Notes: a model not told the origin generated them from the sequence alone. A stretch of 64,000 nt of DNA from Halichondria panicea (GCF_963675165.1 NC_087379.1:4093442-4157441), one strand, 5' to 3'; shown: positions 20,911-33,638, numbered from the stretch's first letter. A program made the numbers and translations.

Positions 20911-22609
20911 GTGAGTGAGACTGAAATGGTGAACTATACAGCAGACTGAATCTGAACTGTGAATAATGCACACATGACAAGTAGCTAATAATTTTAACAC
21001 CTAGCTATTAAATAGTTACCAGGGGCGGATTCAGGAGGGGAGGGGGCTTTGGAGCTGTATAGCCCCCCCCTTTAACGAGACGGACTGCAGCTTGTTTATG
21101 GACTTTACTGAAGTGGGTTTGGCTTAGAGCAGCAATCGTGTCATGTGCTATGCCGCAGCAGACTGTTGAAGCTGAAGCTCGAAGAGTAAGCTGACTGCAA
21201 CTCTGAATCACAAGTAAAGGCATTGACGTCTTTCCTGTCCTTTAGCCATCCATATTATTACAACCAATATTATTGAAATCTGGAAATCTCGTACACCAGA
21301 AACACCTGTTGCCAACCCCTCGTGTAAATGGCAGTAACTGCTATTTAACTGCTCTTCTTCTCTTCTATTCATCAACAAGACAGTGATAGAGCTTGCTAGC
21401 CAGAGGTAAGCTATAGCCAGAGCTATTAAAAGCTAGTGATGTGGAAACTTAAATTTCAATAGTACAGGAGGCAAGGGCCAGCTCTGCCTCACTTGTGCGG
21501 CTATGCACATTATTTTAGGCTAGGTATAGAGGCTATAGGTAGAGGCATGAAAAAGTGCAGCCAGTATTGCGTGAGGGTAGAAAGGTGGCTTGTCTGTCCA
21601 ATTATGAAGTCTCATAATAGTGGAGCATTGAGCATAATGCCAGCCTAATAGGCAATTTTATAATGAAGCACTAAGCCTGAATAGCATGAGCAATGTTAAC
21701 AGAAAAATGTCTTGTGTTTGAAGAATTTTTTAATGAACACCAATCATTGCCTCGGTTCACGCATAGTGTGTTTGTGTGTCTGTCTTCCTGTGTAGAGTGT
21801 TACAGCTGCTCACGGATCAATGAAGTGCAAGTAAGAGTTTCTATAGTCACTTTTTCTTGTGGATTTGCAAATAATGTTTTGTTCTCAAGTTATAGCTAGG
21901 TTTGCTTACTTGAAATGCCATTGTAGCCTTTTTAGAACAGTGTGTAGCATAATTTGTCCATGGAGTGTTGCTGCTCTATACTTATAGTAGTTAGCTCTGC
22001 ACTATAATGCTAGCTATTGGTAGCTGCAAAGCTTGATCATATACCTGCCAACTATCCCAGTTTTACCGGGAATATCCCTCAAAATGGTCTTTCTTCCCGG
22101 TATCCCGGTTAAGGGCTCTAATTTCGCACTAAAGACAATCATTTGATTTCTAAATACTGCACATGTTAGTGGCAGATCCAGGGGTGATCCCCCTTTCAGT
22201 CTAGCTTTATTTGTACAGCTACCAGCTATAGCTAATAGCCTATTTATCAGTTTTTGCAGTTATTGTACGTAATTCAATGATTGTTTTTTGGTGTACGTAT
22301 ACGTATCAACTGTCAAGAGTCAATGGTTATAGCCTTTAACTAGTTGAGTTGACTGCATGTTCGTAGCAGCTACATGTAAGCTCTATGCAAGTCTATTATT
22401 GGCTGGGAATGGGATTTTCCCTATTGTGTTACTGCACAACGTGTGACTGGAATGGGCGTAACCCCCAAAAATGTGCACGCTCGTTGGTTTGGAACCCCTT
22501 TTTCTTGGATTTGTTACTCCATGTAAATTAACATTCCAATTATAGCTGAAATAATATAGGAAAGTCCAATGAGCCAGAAGCAGAGGGAACGCTAGGGTTA
22601 AAAAGTCAT

Positions 22610-22826
22610 TAAAACGTTATTTTTCAGGGGGGGGTCAAATTTTATTTTCGCCAATTTTGCTCAAAAGCAGAGATACAATCAAAAGTCTTGCTCTTGTACT
22701 AGCCTCGATATCATGAGCGGCTTGTTCTCGAGGTCACCACACAGCTGGCTTTGATACTTGTATCTCTGCTTCTGAGCAAAATTGGAGAAAAAAAATTGAC
22801 CCCCCCCTGAAAAAGAACGTTTTAAA
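22610..22826. mobile_element. Inverted-repeat element of about 215 bp
   Basis: AAAACGTTATTTTTCAGGGG with GGGGTCAA on the left pairs with TTGACCCC and CCTGAAAAAGAACGTTTT on the right. Pairing continues into AATTTTGCTCAAAAGCAGAG / CTCTGCTTCTGAGCAAAATT. Arms are about 75 bp with a small loop. It is non-coding. Confidence 0.75.
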
Positions 22827-22996
22827 CTGACAGACACTAAAAACTAGGCTTGAAGTAGTCTGCAAGAGAAGTTTTGGATAAATCCAATTAGTGACCTTAA
22901 TTAGCTAAGGTCAAGTGGTTCCAGCCTCCTCTGCATCTGATGTACAGTATGCCTACATTCGATACTCTCTTCTCTATCATATACTCTTGCCTATAC

Positions 22997-23563
22997 CATA
23001 GATAGAGCAAAGAGGGATTGGCAACAAAATCGACTTCGAATAACCATCCGTGTTGCCCCGGCGTTACTCGAGGCTGCCTACTTCAACATAGGAAGACAGC
23101 CTTGAGTAAAGCACAGGCTGGGAATGGTTGAAGAGACAACTGATTGTCTTACTGTCAGTATAACAATCCTGCTGCTGATTTTAGACTTCATTTCCATGCT
23201 TGAGGCTATATGTGATCCAGGACACTACTTAGTTAGGCAATCTTAGCTATATTATAGGTGCTATTGGTACATAACTATAAAAAAACGGTGAAAAGAGGTG
23301 AAAAAAGCGCTATGTACCGCTAGCTCTTTCTCAACAATCTAGAAAATTTTTTGGGAATTTCCACATAATACACATCATCAAGAAGCATGGAAATGAAGTT
23401 TCCGGGGGTCTTAGAAAGCTCTGTGTAAAGCCTCAAACATAAAAAAGTGTTTCGCGGCGTTACGGTGGGGGACAACACGCATCGTTTCAGAATTAAGCCA
23501 CACCCCTTGCACAAAAGTCTACGTTTTAACTTCCGTTGCCAATCCCTCTCTTCTTTATCTATG
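22997..23563. mobile_element. MITE-like element, family M7
   Basis: It begins CATAGATAGAGCAAAGAGGG and ends with the complement of CATAGATAAAGAAGAGAGGG, followed inward by ATTGGCAAC on both sides. Flanks CCTATAC and CCTATAT are a 6-of-7 match to a 7-bp duplication. A 122-codon open frame on the minus strand spans the right end but looks accidental. Confidence 0.75.
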
Positions 23564-23886
23564 CCTATATACTTATAAGGCGACACTTTTATTAAGAAGG
23601 TTGCTTCTTTTGGAAGTTTAAAAATTTTGTTGAAGTCCTGGTGTCGCATATTTAGAGGGTTGCATCTAATTTGAGGTACAGTGTACATGTAGGTCTATAC
23701 TTACTATACATATATATATAGCCTAGATTTCAGGCCGCTTAAAATACGTATTTTACAGTGGCTTAGAATTGAGGCGACATTGAGTTGTATTGTACTGCAG
23801 TTTCTTACATAATTTCTTATTGTCCAGAATTTATAGTAGTAAACCCCGAGGCCAAGAATTGTTTTTACGTTGCCATAAAGTGGGTC

Positions 23887-24492
23887 GCGCTGAGTCATCG
23901 AAATACCTCCCTCAGTCCATGCTACAAGAAGAACGGACTGGAGAGGAAGAGAGCATACGATGAACGCATAAGAGAAGTGGAGCATGGATCTTTCTCCCCC
24001 CTTGTCTTTTAAACATCAGGAGGAATGGGCCCAATAGCAAATGAATAGCCTCAATGACAGCGCAGAAACAGAACAAGACGTACAGTAAGATCATCCATTG
24101 GATCAGATGTAAACTGAGTTATTCATTACTACGCTCAGCAACAATGTGCCTAAGAGGATTAAGTTACAGCATTCACCATCCAATAGACACAATGGACCTG
24201 GCATGCCAAGAGGGCCGAGTGCCACTGAACTGAAGCTGAACTAGCACACTTCTCAATAATATGTTTCTTATTTACATGTATACATGCATTGATAGCTAGT
24301 TGCTTTACATAATCAAAAAGTTTCTGGAGATTATGTGGCACATGCGCAAACAGTCGATACCAGGCCCTCTCTTCGAGGAAGAGCAGCCTGGGATCGAGGC
24401 TAGGCTACAGGGCTGTAGCCACCAGTCAGGTTAGTCAGGTTTCAACCTGACCACTTTTTCGAGGTGAATAGGCAATGGTCGTCACTACAGTA
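23887..24492 (+). pseudogene. 3' fragment of an endonuclease-type non-LTR retrotransposon
   Basis: It encodes part of the C-terminal domain: NGLERKRAYDERIREVEHGS then FSPLVF, matching KKRAYESRIQEIEHSSFTPL in the intact copy at 41125-42165 (minus). It then breaks and continues as a 3' region. The stretch is about 600 bp and nearly the same as 32628-33205, with shared ends near CGCTGAGTCATCG and GTCGTCACTACAGTAAA. No poly(A) is visible. Confidence 0.75.
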
Positions 24493-24540
24493 AACACATA
24501 ATGGACAAATAATGCAGTGAACTTCTTCCTGCGCTAGAAC

Positions 24541-25037
24541 CATAGATTGAGGAGTTAGAGGGATAGGAAACGGAGTGGTGCATGTGATGATTTTACATTG
24601 AATCTGCAGTGGAGCCTCGAAAAATATCCGCATTACGAGGCTATTAAGCACATTTTTGCCGGGTAACTCCCAAAGCTGTGTTTCCTCGAGACATCATCTC
24701 TTTCAGCAATTTATAACACGCCTAGTCCATGAGTCACGTGTAGTACTTGCTAATGTCTGACCACACCCAGTAAAAAGAGACTTTCCAATAAAGTTATATG
24801 TTCCCAAGGCTGTTTTAGAGCTATTGGAACATATAACGTGTAAGCGTGCTGGTTATGACTACTACAATAGGTATAGACCTTGAATTATAAGTGAGTTGCA
24901 CGGACTAAGCACAGTTACTTGTATGCACTGAGTGTAGAAATAGATATTGTTGTGATGGCCTCGATTAAATCGCAGCGTAGCGCGGATGTTACTCGAGATA
25001 CCAACCGTTTCCTATCCCTCTAACTCTTCAATCTATG
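24541..25037. mobile_element. MITE-like element, family M7
   Basis: A 497-bp element with long terminal inverted repeats: left CATAGATTGAGGAGTTAGAG then GGATAGGAAACGG, right the exact complement (CCGTTTCCTATCC then CTCTAACTCTTCAATCTATG). The flanks no longer show a convincing duplication. Confidence 0.8.
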
Positions 25038-25580
25038 GTTTAACTAATTTCTTATGAGATTGACTTGTCGCCTGAGTGTGTATCCGATCCGAGCCTCAAG
25101 TTAATGGATAAATCTACAGAGCTGATGTTTTACTTAGCTGTCAGTCTCTGTCTACAGTATTGTAAGTATTGTAAGGAAGTTTGGACTAATGAACTTACCT
25201 TAAGCCACACCATATGTTTCACGGATTTTCCGGGTCATATTTTTGCAGAATTCCCCAAAAAATAAACCGATTAGTGGTCAGGTCAGAGGTCAGAATAGCC
25301 ATGTGATCTAGCAAAATGTTGTAATGTTTTGCTAAAGTGACTTTTTGTGGCGTATTGTGACTCTGTTTGTGGTTTTATAATGATATTCATCAATTTTTTT
25401 TATTTTTTTTGCCTGCCACCCTGGTCTGTTTTTGGAGATTATAAATGTGAAACATAAGATCAATTTGTGGCCTTATATTAGTATGATTGACTATGATGTA
25501 ATGTATATGTTGTTAGTAATACTGTTTACTGACTTATGTCATGTGATTTGCCATGTGTGGATATAAGTTGTTACTGTCAC
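25038..25580. other. Non-coding stretch
   Basis: A/T-rich sequence between two M7 elements. I see no gene or repeat structure in it. Confidence 0.4.
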
Positions 25581-26116
25581 CAGAGATTGAAGAGAAGGGG
25601 ATATGAAACTAGATCACGTGAGCTTATGTGCTCAATGTAAATCAGAGTAAAAAGTTTAGGCACTCCGCGTTGCTATAAAAATGGCGGTTTAATTTGTAAA
25701 TAAAACAAAACAGGCCCATGGGAAGCTGGATGACTCACTTGAAGAATTATGATCATATAATTGACTAGCCACAGATTGTTTTAAAATATTTTTTGTGGCA
25801 ATAAAATCCAGAACGCCAGATTCCCTGGTTTATTGGCTATACTAGCCTTTGTGGGACTGTAGCAGAAAGCAAGTTGGTTTTCATAAGATGGTTCAGTGAT
25901 GAGTTTTAATGTTAGCTATGTATTCTATGTACTTGTGCCTGTCTCAAAGGCTAGATCGCTGTAGCAGCAAGTCCAGAGATACAGTCCCATGCAAAAAGTA
26001 TTTTACATGATTTTACATAGAACTTGCAGTAAAGACAATGTGCCACGCCCATTTTGGGCAGCACGGATTGTATGTACACGTCATCAAGTTTCATATCCCT
26101 CTCTCTTCAATCTCTG
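25581..26116. mobile_element. MITE-like element, family M7, with 7-bp target duplication
   Basis: The left end CAGAGATTGAAGAGAAGGGG then ATATGAAACT pairs with AGTTTCATAT and the right end CCCTCTCTCTTCAATCTCTG. CTGTCAC lies on both sides (25574-25580 and 26117-26123), a perfect 7-bp duplication. It sits just upstream of the Gypsy gag region, where its inverted repeats could be mistaken for an LTR. Confidence 0.85.
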
Positions 26117-26304
26117 CTGTCACACTGAAGTGCTTTACAGTGGAGGTCCTGCCGAGACATCCATTCTCATCGGGACCTACAGAAGTGAAAAGCAATCGAT
26201 TTTGCTTCTAAACAGAAGAATTAAGACTATCTCCTTTTAGAGGACTAGCACTGAACTGAAGAAACCTCCACGCGAAAACGTGTGCAGTACACTTGGAACG
26301 CATC

Positions 26305-27740
26305 ATGGATTCTCCGACGATGGAAGAAATAGAAGAAATAGTGGTGGACACTGAGCTACCTTCAGGATTCTCTCTGACCAGACCTGTGCCCCTGAGCTCT
26401 CGGAAGCTGACTGTTCCTGTGATCAAGGCCATTGCCGTTGCAATGGGACTGCCTGACACTGGATCAAAGGAGGAGACACTCCTAATGATAGAGGGGAAGC
26501 TGGTAGAAGAGGAACGTGGTATACTCCTGACGTTCAGTTGGCAATGGAGGCCCCTGAAGAGATTGTGCTGCAGCTGCTGGATGCCGAAGGTGCCTTCCTC
26601 CGGATCGGACTGCAGAGAGCTGAGGACAGACTAGGAGAGGACAGACTGGGAGAGGACAGACTAGGAGACACAGATGAAGGTGAAACTGACCGAGAAGAAG
26701 GTCACGAGGAAGGAGCTGATCCCACACTGGAGCAGATGCAAGACGAGAACCGGCTCCTCACAGAGGAGGTAAGCTCCATGAGAATAAAGTTACAGAGCGT
26801 TAATGTACGAATGAAAGATTTGTGGAAAGCTAATTGTTCGCTAGCTAGAGAATTTGAAGAGGTGGTACAATGTAAAGATGATGAAATAGCCGAGCTAAAA
26901 CGTCAGTTAGCAAGTACGAGCATTGTAGTACCTACGTTGAGGGCAATGGCCCCTGAATTTATGCATGGTACAATTACTGTGTCTGATGATGTTACTATCG
27001 GGGGCATTACCCCAGTAGAACGGACAGTGGGTGGTGCTAGACGTGGTAGAGCACCGCCAGTAGACCCCTATTCCGGGGAAGATGAGTGTATCCGGCTAGA
27101 CGACTGGCTGTCTGCCCTGACCCGAACGTCAACCTGGAATCGATGGACCGAGGAGGACCAGTTAATCCAACTAGCTGGACACCTGAGGGGGCGTGCCCTT
27201 CAGGAGTGGGACTTGATCCCTAGTGAGGACAAGCAGACCTACACACTGCTATAGGCTCCCTCAGAGAACTTTTAGATTCTGGGGGGCGAATGCTAGCTGT
27301 CCAGGACTTCCGTCATGCCTCACAAAAAGACGAAGAAACGGTAGCCGATTTCATACGTAGGCTAGAAAGGCACTTTAGAGTGGCCTATGGTAGAGATGGT
27401 TTATGGCAGAGATGGTTTGGGTAGCGAAACCAGGATAGTCAGCTTCAGGAGGGACTAAGACTCGAGCTGATGAGAGCCCCGTCTGTATCCGGTGCGGAAA
27501 CCTACCCAACCTTATGTCTAGCTGCTAAAAACGAGGAACGTCGTATTGCAGAGAATAAAAAACGACAGCTATACCGAAAGTCTAGTGGCAATCAGCCACG
27601 GAATCCCAATAGCCTCCCTAACCAGCCTCGGAATCCCGATGGCCCAAGCCAGATGAATAGGAGAAGCAGACCAAATCCCCAGAACTAAACTAACATGCTA
27701 TAATTGTAGTGAGACTGGTCACTTTGCAAACGAATGCAAG
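26305..27740 (+). pseudogene. gag: Ty3/Gypsy gag region, broken
   Basis: Gag of an LTR retrotransposon, from ATG 26305. The frame shifts near 26540-26630 into a longer frame that runs to a stop at 27252-27254. It holds an acidic repeat (RLGED repeated, 26620-26670), a coiled-coil-like stretch (about 26740-26930) and a capsid-like segment with LDDWLSALTR and GHLRGRALQEWDL. The frame is broken again between 27254 and 27470. A CX2CX4HX4C zinc knuckle (C-Y-N-C...GHFANEC) is intact at 27696-27737. These breaks mean it makes no full-length Gag. I could not identify LTRs on either side. Confidence 0.85.
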
Positions 27741-30131
27741 AAACCTAGAACAGAGAGTAAAGGCAGAACTATACCTAAGTCGTCTTACAAGAGTGCCAAG
27801 CAAGTTACATCTGATGACCTGCCCAGTAAAGACCCGCTAGATTACCTCCTGTCTAGTAGTGAGGACGACGACATAAGTGACGTCAAGAAAGTAGAACTCA
27901 AAGATGGAGGAAGTGATCCCAAGTGTGTCACAGTGTTGTTGCAAGGAGTACCTGCCACAGGCCTCATAGATAGCGGGGCAGACATTACCATAATGGGTGG
28001 TGAACTGTTTAAAACAGTAGCTGTAGCAGCTAAACTCAAGAAGAAGGATCTGCAGAAGGCGGACAAGACACCGAAGACGTACGACCAGAAAGTATTCTCC
28101 CTGGATGCATGGACGCCTGGTGTTGTTGATCGAGTTTGATGGCAAGAGCCTCACTACCCCAGTATACCTAAAAATGGACTCTCCCGACGGCTTACTACTA
28201 TCAGAAGGCGTGTGCCGGCAGTTAGGCATTATTATGTATCACAATGAAGTTCGCCCAGTCAAGACCAACAGTGGAAAGACGACGCTCCGAGACGAGAGCC
28301 TGAGCACAGTACCGCTGGTGCAAGTGAACCTATTACCTCACCAGAGCATAGTAGCTCAGATCCATTGTGATGCAAAAGAAGTGGCCTGTCTTATTGATCA
28401 ACCAGAACGTTTTTTACTCGAGACTGGAGTACAGGTCGAAGCCACCTTGATTGAGCCGGACAGTAGAGGCATTGCTAACGTGATTCTATCTAACCCCAAT
28501 GGATACTCTTGTCACTTGAGCACCGGAGATGTTGTAGGACTCTCACACCAAGTAACTGAAATAGTACCTGCAGAACCTGCTAATATCCTAGCTGTGATGT
28601 CTGACACAGAACGTTGTGAATTACTAAGAGAAGCTGTCGGTAAACCTCAAAAACTAAGTTGGGAGCAAACTGAGACGTTACATGATTGTCTGGAAGAGTT
28701 CCATACTGCATTTAGCCTCGACGACAACGAGCGAGGAGAAACCGATCTCGTCAAAATGGATTTGGACTGGAGACAGAAGGATGCCACTAGCTGTCAGACA
28801 AGAAGTATCTAGGCAGATGCAAGAAGAGGGCATTATCCAGCCATCCCACAGCCCGTGGGCTAGCCCGATGGACGGTTCCCATCGTTTCTGTGTAGACTAC
28901 CGGCAACTAAACGCAGTGACGAAACTGGACACTTATCCTTTACCAAGAGTTGACGATCTATTGGATCAACTTGGAGCACTCTAGATTTGGCCAGCGGTTA
29001 TTGGCAGATCCGGGTAGCACCAGGAGCAAGGGAGAAGACGGCATTTGTAGTACCATGGTCTGTTTGAATTTCGAGTCATGCCGTTTGATGCACCAGCGGT
29101 CTTTCAACGTTTGATGCAAAGAGTTTTAATGGGTCTGAATCCAGAAGAATGACAAGCATTTGTGTCGGTCTATATTGATGATATTCTCATCTATTCTTGA
29201 ATCTTGGAGGAACACCTTAGCCACCTGCGCCTTGTGCTTGAGAGGATCAGAACGCTGGACTGAAGTTGAAGATATCCAAATGTGCTTTTGTCAGACAAGA
29301 AGTTGAGTATCTAGGCCACATTCTCACTCCTGATGGGTTGAAGACAAACCCCAAACTGGCCCAGTCCGTGGAAGACTTCCCCATTCCCAAGAACGTCAAG
29401 GAAGTTCGACAATTTCTTGGCCTGTGCTCGTACTACAGACGGTTCATCCACCAGTTTGCTTCGATCTCTCAACCTGCTGACTAGAAAGAATGTGACCTTT
29501 GCTTGGACTGAAGATACTCTTAAACAGTGCCTGATCAGTACTCTGGTTTTGGCTTACCCGTCGTTAGACCAAGCATTTGTACATTCTGGGACTTAGAGCT
29601 GTTTTGTCACAACTTCAACATGACGGACTCTATCATCCAGTCGCCTATGCTAGCCGATCACTGACTGCTGCAGAACGGAACTACGGTGTTACTGAGTTGG
29701 AGACTCTTGCTGTGGTCTGGGCTATGAGCCACTACCGCAGTTATTTGTATGGTTAAGATGTAACTGTGTATACAGATCACTCTGCCGTTAAAGCGATTCT
29801 CAATGCACCCAGCCCTTTTGGAAAGCACGCTCGCTGGTGGACCAAGGCTGGAGTTCGGAATCTCAAGATATTGCACAAGCCAGGAAAGAATAATGGTAAT
29901 GCAGATGCTCTCTCACGTAGCCCTTGCAATCCTGCCCCGAAAGAAGGAATGGGAGAAGCTGAACTGCAAGTAGCAGCAATCTCGATTACGATCTCTCTTC
30001 TCTCTTGTCACAAGATCACTTGTCTACAGAAGAATGTATATCTTTCAGAGAAGAGCAACTCAAGGATACTTTTGAACTCGATCCACTATCTAGAAGATGG
30101 AACACTGCCAGATGACGACAAGATAGCATGA
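27741..30131 (+). pseudogene. pol: Ty3/Gypsy protease, reverse transcriptase and RNase H, broken
   Basis: In order: the aspartic protease motif GLIDSGADITIMGG (about 27960-28000), then a linker, RT palm motifs ([32 protein letters not shown]; the YIDDILIYS catalytic box near 29170-29195; FLGLCSYYRRFI) and RNase H/tether (YTDHSAVKAILN; KPGKNNGNADALSRSP near 29885-29925). The order protease-RT-RNase H-integrase is that of Ty3/Gypsy. Several frameshifts and in-frame stops occur (around 28100-28140, 28800, 28984, 29150, 29200, 29480 and 29755), so it is not functional. Confidence 0.9.
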
Positions 30132-30189
30132 AAGCTCATTCTACAAAGTTCCCTACTCCGATCTCGGGAGGCATGTTACATTTCATAGA

Positions 30190-31285
30190 CTCTAAGAAGA
30201 AGCACCGAGTGAGGGTTGCCGTACCCAACCACCTGACTGGACATTGGATTTGTGTCATAGAGGATTAAATGGAGGACATTTCTCTGCCAATCGTACTTAC
30301 AAAACTCTGGCCGTACAATGGTGGTGGGAAGGAATGTATAGTGCTACCGAAAGATTTGTGAAGAGCTGTCCGGAATATGCAATCGTTTCGGGCACTGGTT
30401 GCCGCCAACCTCCTCCACTTCACCCGATCCCAGTTCATCGCCCATTTCAAATCGTAGGGGTTGACGTAATGGACCTACCGGTGACCACCAATGGAAACAA
30501 ACACGTTGTGGTGTTTCAAGATTATCGGCCCATGGTATATGCTATACCTGACCAGAAGGCCCACAGAATCGCCCGCATTTTGGTTGATGAAGTCATACCA
30601 TTCTATAGAATTCCCGAGTGCCTACTATCTGACCGTGGTACAAATCTCTTATCTCACTTAATGCGAGATCTCTGCCAAATGCTGGGAATCAAGAAATTGA
30701 ATACTACAGCGTATCACCCCGAATGCGATGGCATGGTGGAAAGATTCAATCAAACCTTGAAATCCATGTTACGCAAACATGCAGCTCGATTTGGCAAGCA
30801 ATGGGATCGTTTCCTGTCGGGTGTACTCTACGCTTACAGGAATACACCCCACGAAAGTACTGGAGAGAAGCCTTCCTACTTACTATTTGGAACCGATCTG
30901 CGTTCGCCCACAGAAGCTGCTTATCTCCCACCGTCAGAATTGGACTGGACAGTTCCGGAAGATTATCGTGTGGAAGTCACTACAATGTTATCCTCAGCTC
31001 GTTCGTTGGCGGTAGAGAATATTCAGAAGGCCCAAAAGGTGTACAAGCACTATTACGACCGGAAAGCCCGACAAAAACCATTCAAAGAAGTACTCATTCG
31101 CTTTCCCAGTGAAGAACAGGGGAAACTAAAGAAACTCTCTAGACCTTGGCACGGGAATTATTGCGAGAGAAGACCCAGACATCTCTGCAGTTAAAGTCTA
31201 CTTCCCGGAAGAGAACGCGATCCAAGTTCACCAGATGAGAGTTTGTTTCTGCCCTCCTAGATTCCCACTAGGGTATTATTGGTAT
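30190..31285 (+). pseudogene. int: Ty3/Gypsy integrase, mostly open but damaged
   Basis: A 316-codon open frame from 30244. The H2C2 zinc-binding region has the two His (LCHRGLNGGHFSANRTY) but the last Cys is replaced (SCPEYA). The catalytic core keeps D (GVDVMD), D (LLSDRGTN) and E (DGMVERFNQTL). A short deletion removes residues after FQDY. The frame shifts near 31160, and the C-terminal segment continues to about 31285 (VYFPEENAIQVHQMRV). A 15-bp tandem repeat (ATGGAGCTAATCGCC) marks the junction with the next element. Confidence 0.88.
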
Positions 31286-33205
31286 GGAGCTAATCGCCAT
31301 GGAGCTAATCGCCATAACCCCACTCATTAATCGACTCGAAGATGCAGGAATCAAGCAAGCCTGGTATGCCGATGATGCTACGGCTGGCGGGTCACTTCAA
31401 GATCTCAGAGAATGATGGGACCGCTGGGCCCATGCAAACTACGGATACTACCCTAATGCGAAAAAGACCTGGCTTATCGTGAAAGAAGATCACCTAGAAG
31501 AGGCCAAAGCAAAATTTAATCGTTCAAGAGTGTCAATCACAGCAGACGGTAAAAGACATCTTGGAGCAGCTGTTAGCACCCCTCATTTTATATCCGGATA
31601 TGTCCAACGCAAAGTGACCGAATGAGTCAACGAAGTCGATCGCTTATCATCTATTGCTGTCACTCAGCCACATGCAGCATATGCTGCATTCACACACGGG
31701 CTGAAACACAAATGGACTTACCTAATTCGAACCATCGATCCGAATATCGCTGATCTACTGCAACCTCTTGAGGATGCGATAAGGCACAAATTAATACCAT
31801 CCTTGATGGGTCAGAGTGCACTAAATTGCAAAACCAGAGAATTGATGGCACTACCAATACGACATGGAGGCCTTGGAATTATCAACCCCACAAGAAATAA
31901 CTCCTATCACCACAAGTCGTCACAAAGTATCACAGCTCCTCTCGTCTCTCTAATCCTGGTCCAATCTCACACATACCATCAGGAGGCCAATTTAAAGCAG
32001 AACAACTCAATGCCAAGAAAAAAGCAGTAAAAATGCGCAAACAATCAGACTCACAAGCAGCGGCAGAGCTGGAAAGCAAGCTATCAAACAACATGAAGAG
32101 GGCAATGCGAACATCAAGTTGGCTCACCACACTACCCATTGATGAACATGGATTGTGACCAATTCACAGTTGAGCACTCGCTATAATATGCAGTTGTGGA
32201 AGATTCCCTTCAATCCGCCACAACGAACTGAGGGACATTACAGCGGGTTTCCTCACTGAGGTTTGCCACAACATTGGAACTGAACCACCACTCCAACTAC
32301 TCTCAGGAGAACAACTCAGACTTAGAACGGCAAACAGAGAGGAAGGAGCCCGCCTAGATATTGCAGCAGATAACTTCTGCAGTCGTAACTATTAAAGATA
32401 TCTACTACACTGGGTCTCCACGTCTGGAAAAGGATGAGACTATTTTTAAAGAGCTTTTTTGTGCATTGACTGAGACTCTTTGTTCCAAAGTTTGGAATGG
32501 GAAAATCCAGTAAGTTATAATAATTATAAGTGCTGCATGCATGTAGAAACTTGCAAGCATGGATTGATAATTAATGGGGAAGAGATCGGAACAGCGCATT
32601 TTTGACATAAGGGTGTTCAACCCTTTCGCGCTGAGTCATCGAAATACCTCACTCAGTCAATGCTACAAGAAGAGAACGGACTGTAGAAGAAGAGAGCATA
32701 TAAGTGGTCTTTCTCCCCCCTTGTCTTTTCAACATCAGGAGGAATGGGCCTAATAGCAAATGAATAGCCTCAATGACAGCGCAGAAACAGAACAAGACGT
32801 ACAGTAAGATCATCCATTGGATCAGATGTAAACTGAGTTATTCATTACTACGCTCAGCAACAATGTGCCTAAGAGGATCAAGATACAGCATTCACCATCC
32901 AATAGCATCTATCGACACAATGGACCTGGCATACCAAGAGCCACTGCATGAACTGAAGCTGAACTAGCACACTTCTCTTTCTTATTTACATGTATACATG
33001 CATTGATAGCTAGTTGCTTTACGTAATTAAAAAGTTTCTGGGGATTATGTGGCGCATGCGCAAAAAGTCGATACCAGGCCCTCTCTTCGAGGAAGAGCGG
33101 CCTGAGATCGAGGCTAGGCTGACACAGTGCCGTAGCCACTAGTCAGTCAGGTTTCAACCTGACCACTTTTTCGAGGTGAATAGGCAATGGTCGTCACTAC
33201 AGTAA
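31286..33205 (+). pseudogene. 5'-truncated non-LTR retrotransposon with RT and nuclease-like domain, broken
   Basis: It starts inside the RT palm: QAWYADDATAGGSL (catalytic YADD), then YPNAKKTWL, QPHAAYAAFTHGL, KWTYLIRTI and LALP/ALPIRHGGLGI. A RHNELRD-type segment, an EGARLDIAA motif and FDIRVFNP follow in shifting frames. These match the C-terminal restriction-endonuclease-like part of the intact copy at 41125-42165. A roughly 215-bp insertion (about 32385-32600) splits the nuclease domain. The last 580 bp duplicate 23887-24492. The element abuts the Gypsy integrase directly. Assignment to the endonuclease-type (R2/CRE-like) non-LTR group is inference. Confidence 0.8.
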
Positions 33206-33590
33206 ATTCCTGCAGTGCAAAACAAGCACGCTAGAACTGAAGAATACAGCAGTACTATAAGTGATCAATACTATAAGTGCATGCTATCATTGCTATGGCT
33301 GTCAATGTTGAGCTCTTCCAAGTCTTCCAGACCAAGCTCACCATCCAGCTAATAATTTGTTGTTCCCCAAGCGGTCATTCAAACCATGCAGTTCTGTGCT
33401 CTTGCCAATAAATTGTTTTAAGACTTGGTTGTTGCTCCAATATATGACCTGCGCATACCTGAATGGACCTGCTGCATCTTGGATGTCTTCTTTGAGGGTA
33501 AATGCAATAGCTTTTTAATTCTCCTAGCTGTCTCTCCAATGCTTATGGGGCGGACTCCTGGGCATTTGTCCAGAGCTATTAGTCTGCAGG

Positions 33591-33638
33591 TAGCCTCGAT
33601 TCCAGGCCGATTAAAATATCGGCCTTGAATCGAGGCTA
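33591..33638. mobile_element. 48-bp palindromic mini-element with 9-bp target duplication
   Basis: The whole element is a hairpin: TAGCCTCGATTCCAGGCCGA, TTAAAATA, then the near-complement TCGGCCTTGAATCGAGGCTA. GTCTGCAGG precedes (33582-33590) and follows it (33639-33647), a perfect 9-bp duplication. It has no room for anything but its ends. A second short hairpin (ATCCACGCC...GGCGTGGAT) follows at 33652-33688. Confidence 0.85.

Larger units (their letters stand above)
19809..22609. other. Intergenic region with small repeats
   Basis: No gene that I can support. It contains a 218-bp inverted-repeat element (20269-20486), one weak exon candidate (20692-20910) and otherwise unremarkable A/T-rich sequence. 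Confidence 0.5.

Noticed and set aside
23320-23688. 122-codon frame on the minus strand
   Set aside because: It crosses the boundary of an M7 element and its flank, so it cannot be one conserved gene; no domain recognised.
25581-26116. Possible 5' LTR of the Gypsy element
   Set aside because: The repeated sequence at its two ends is inverted, not direct, and is flanked by a 7-bp duplication; it is an M7 mini-element. No direct LTR pair was found around the gag-pol.
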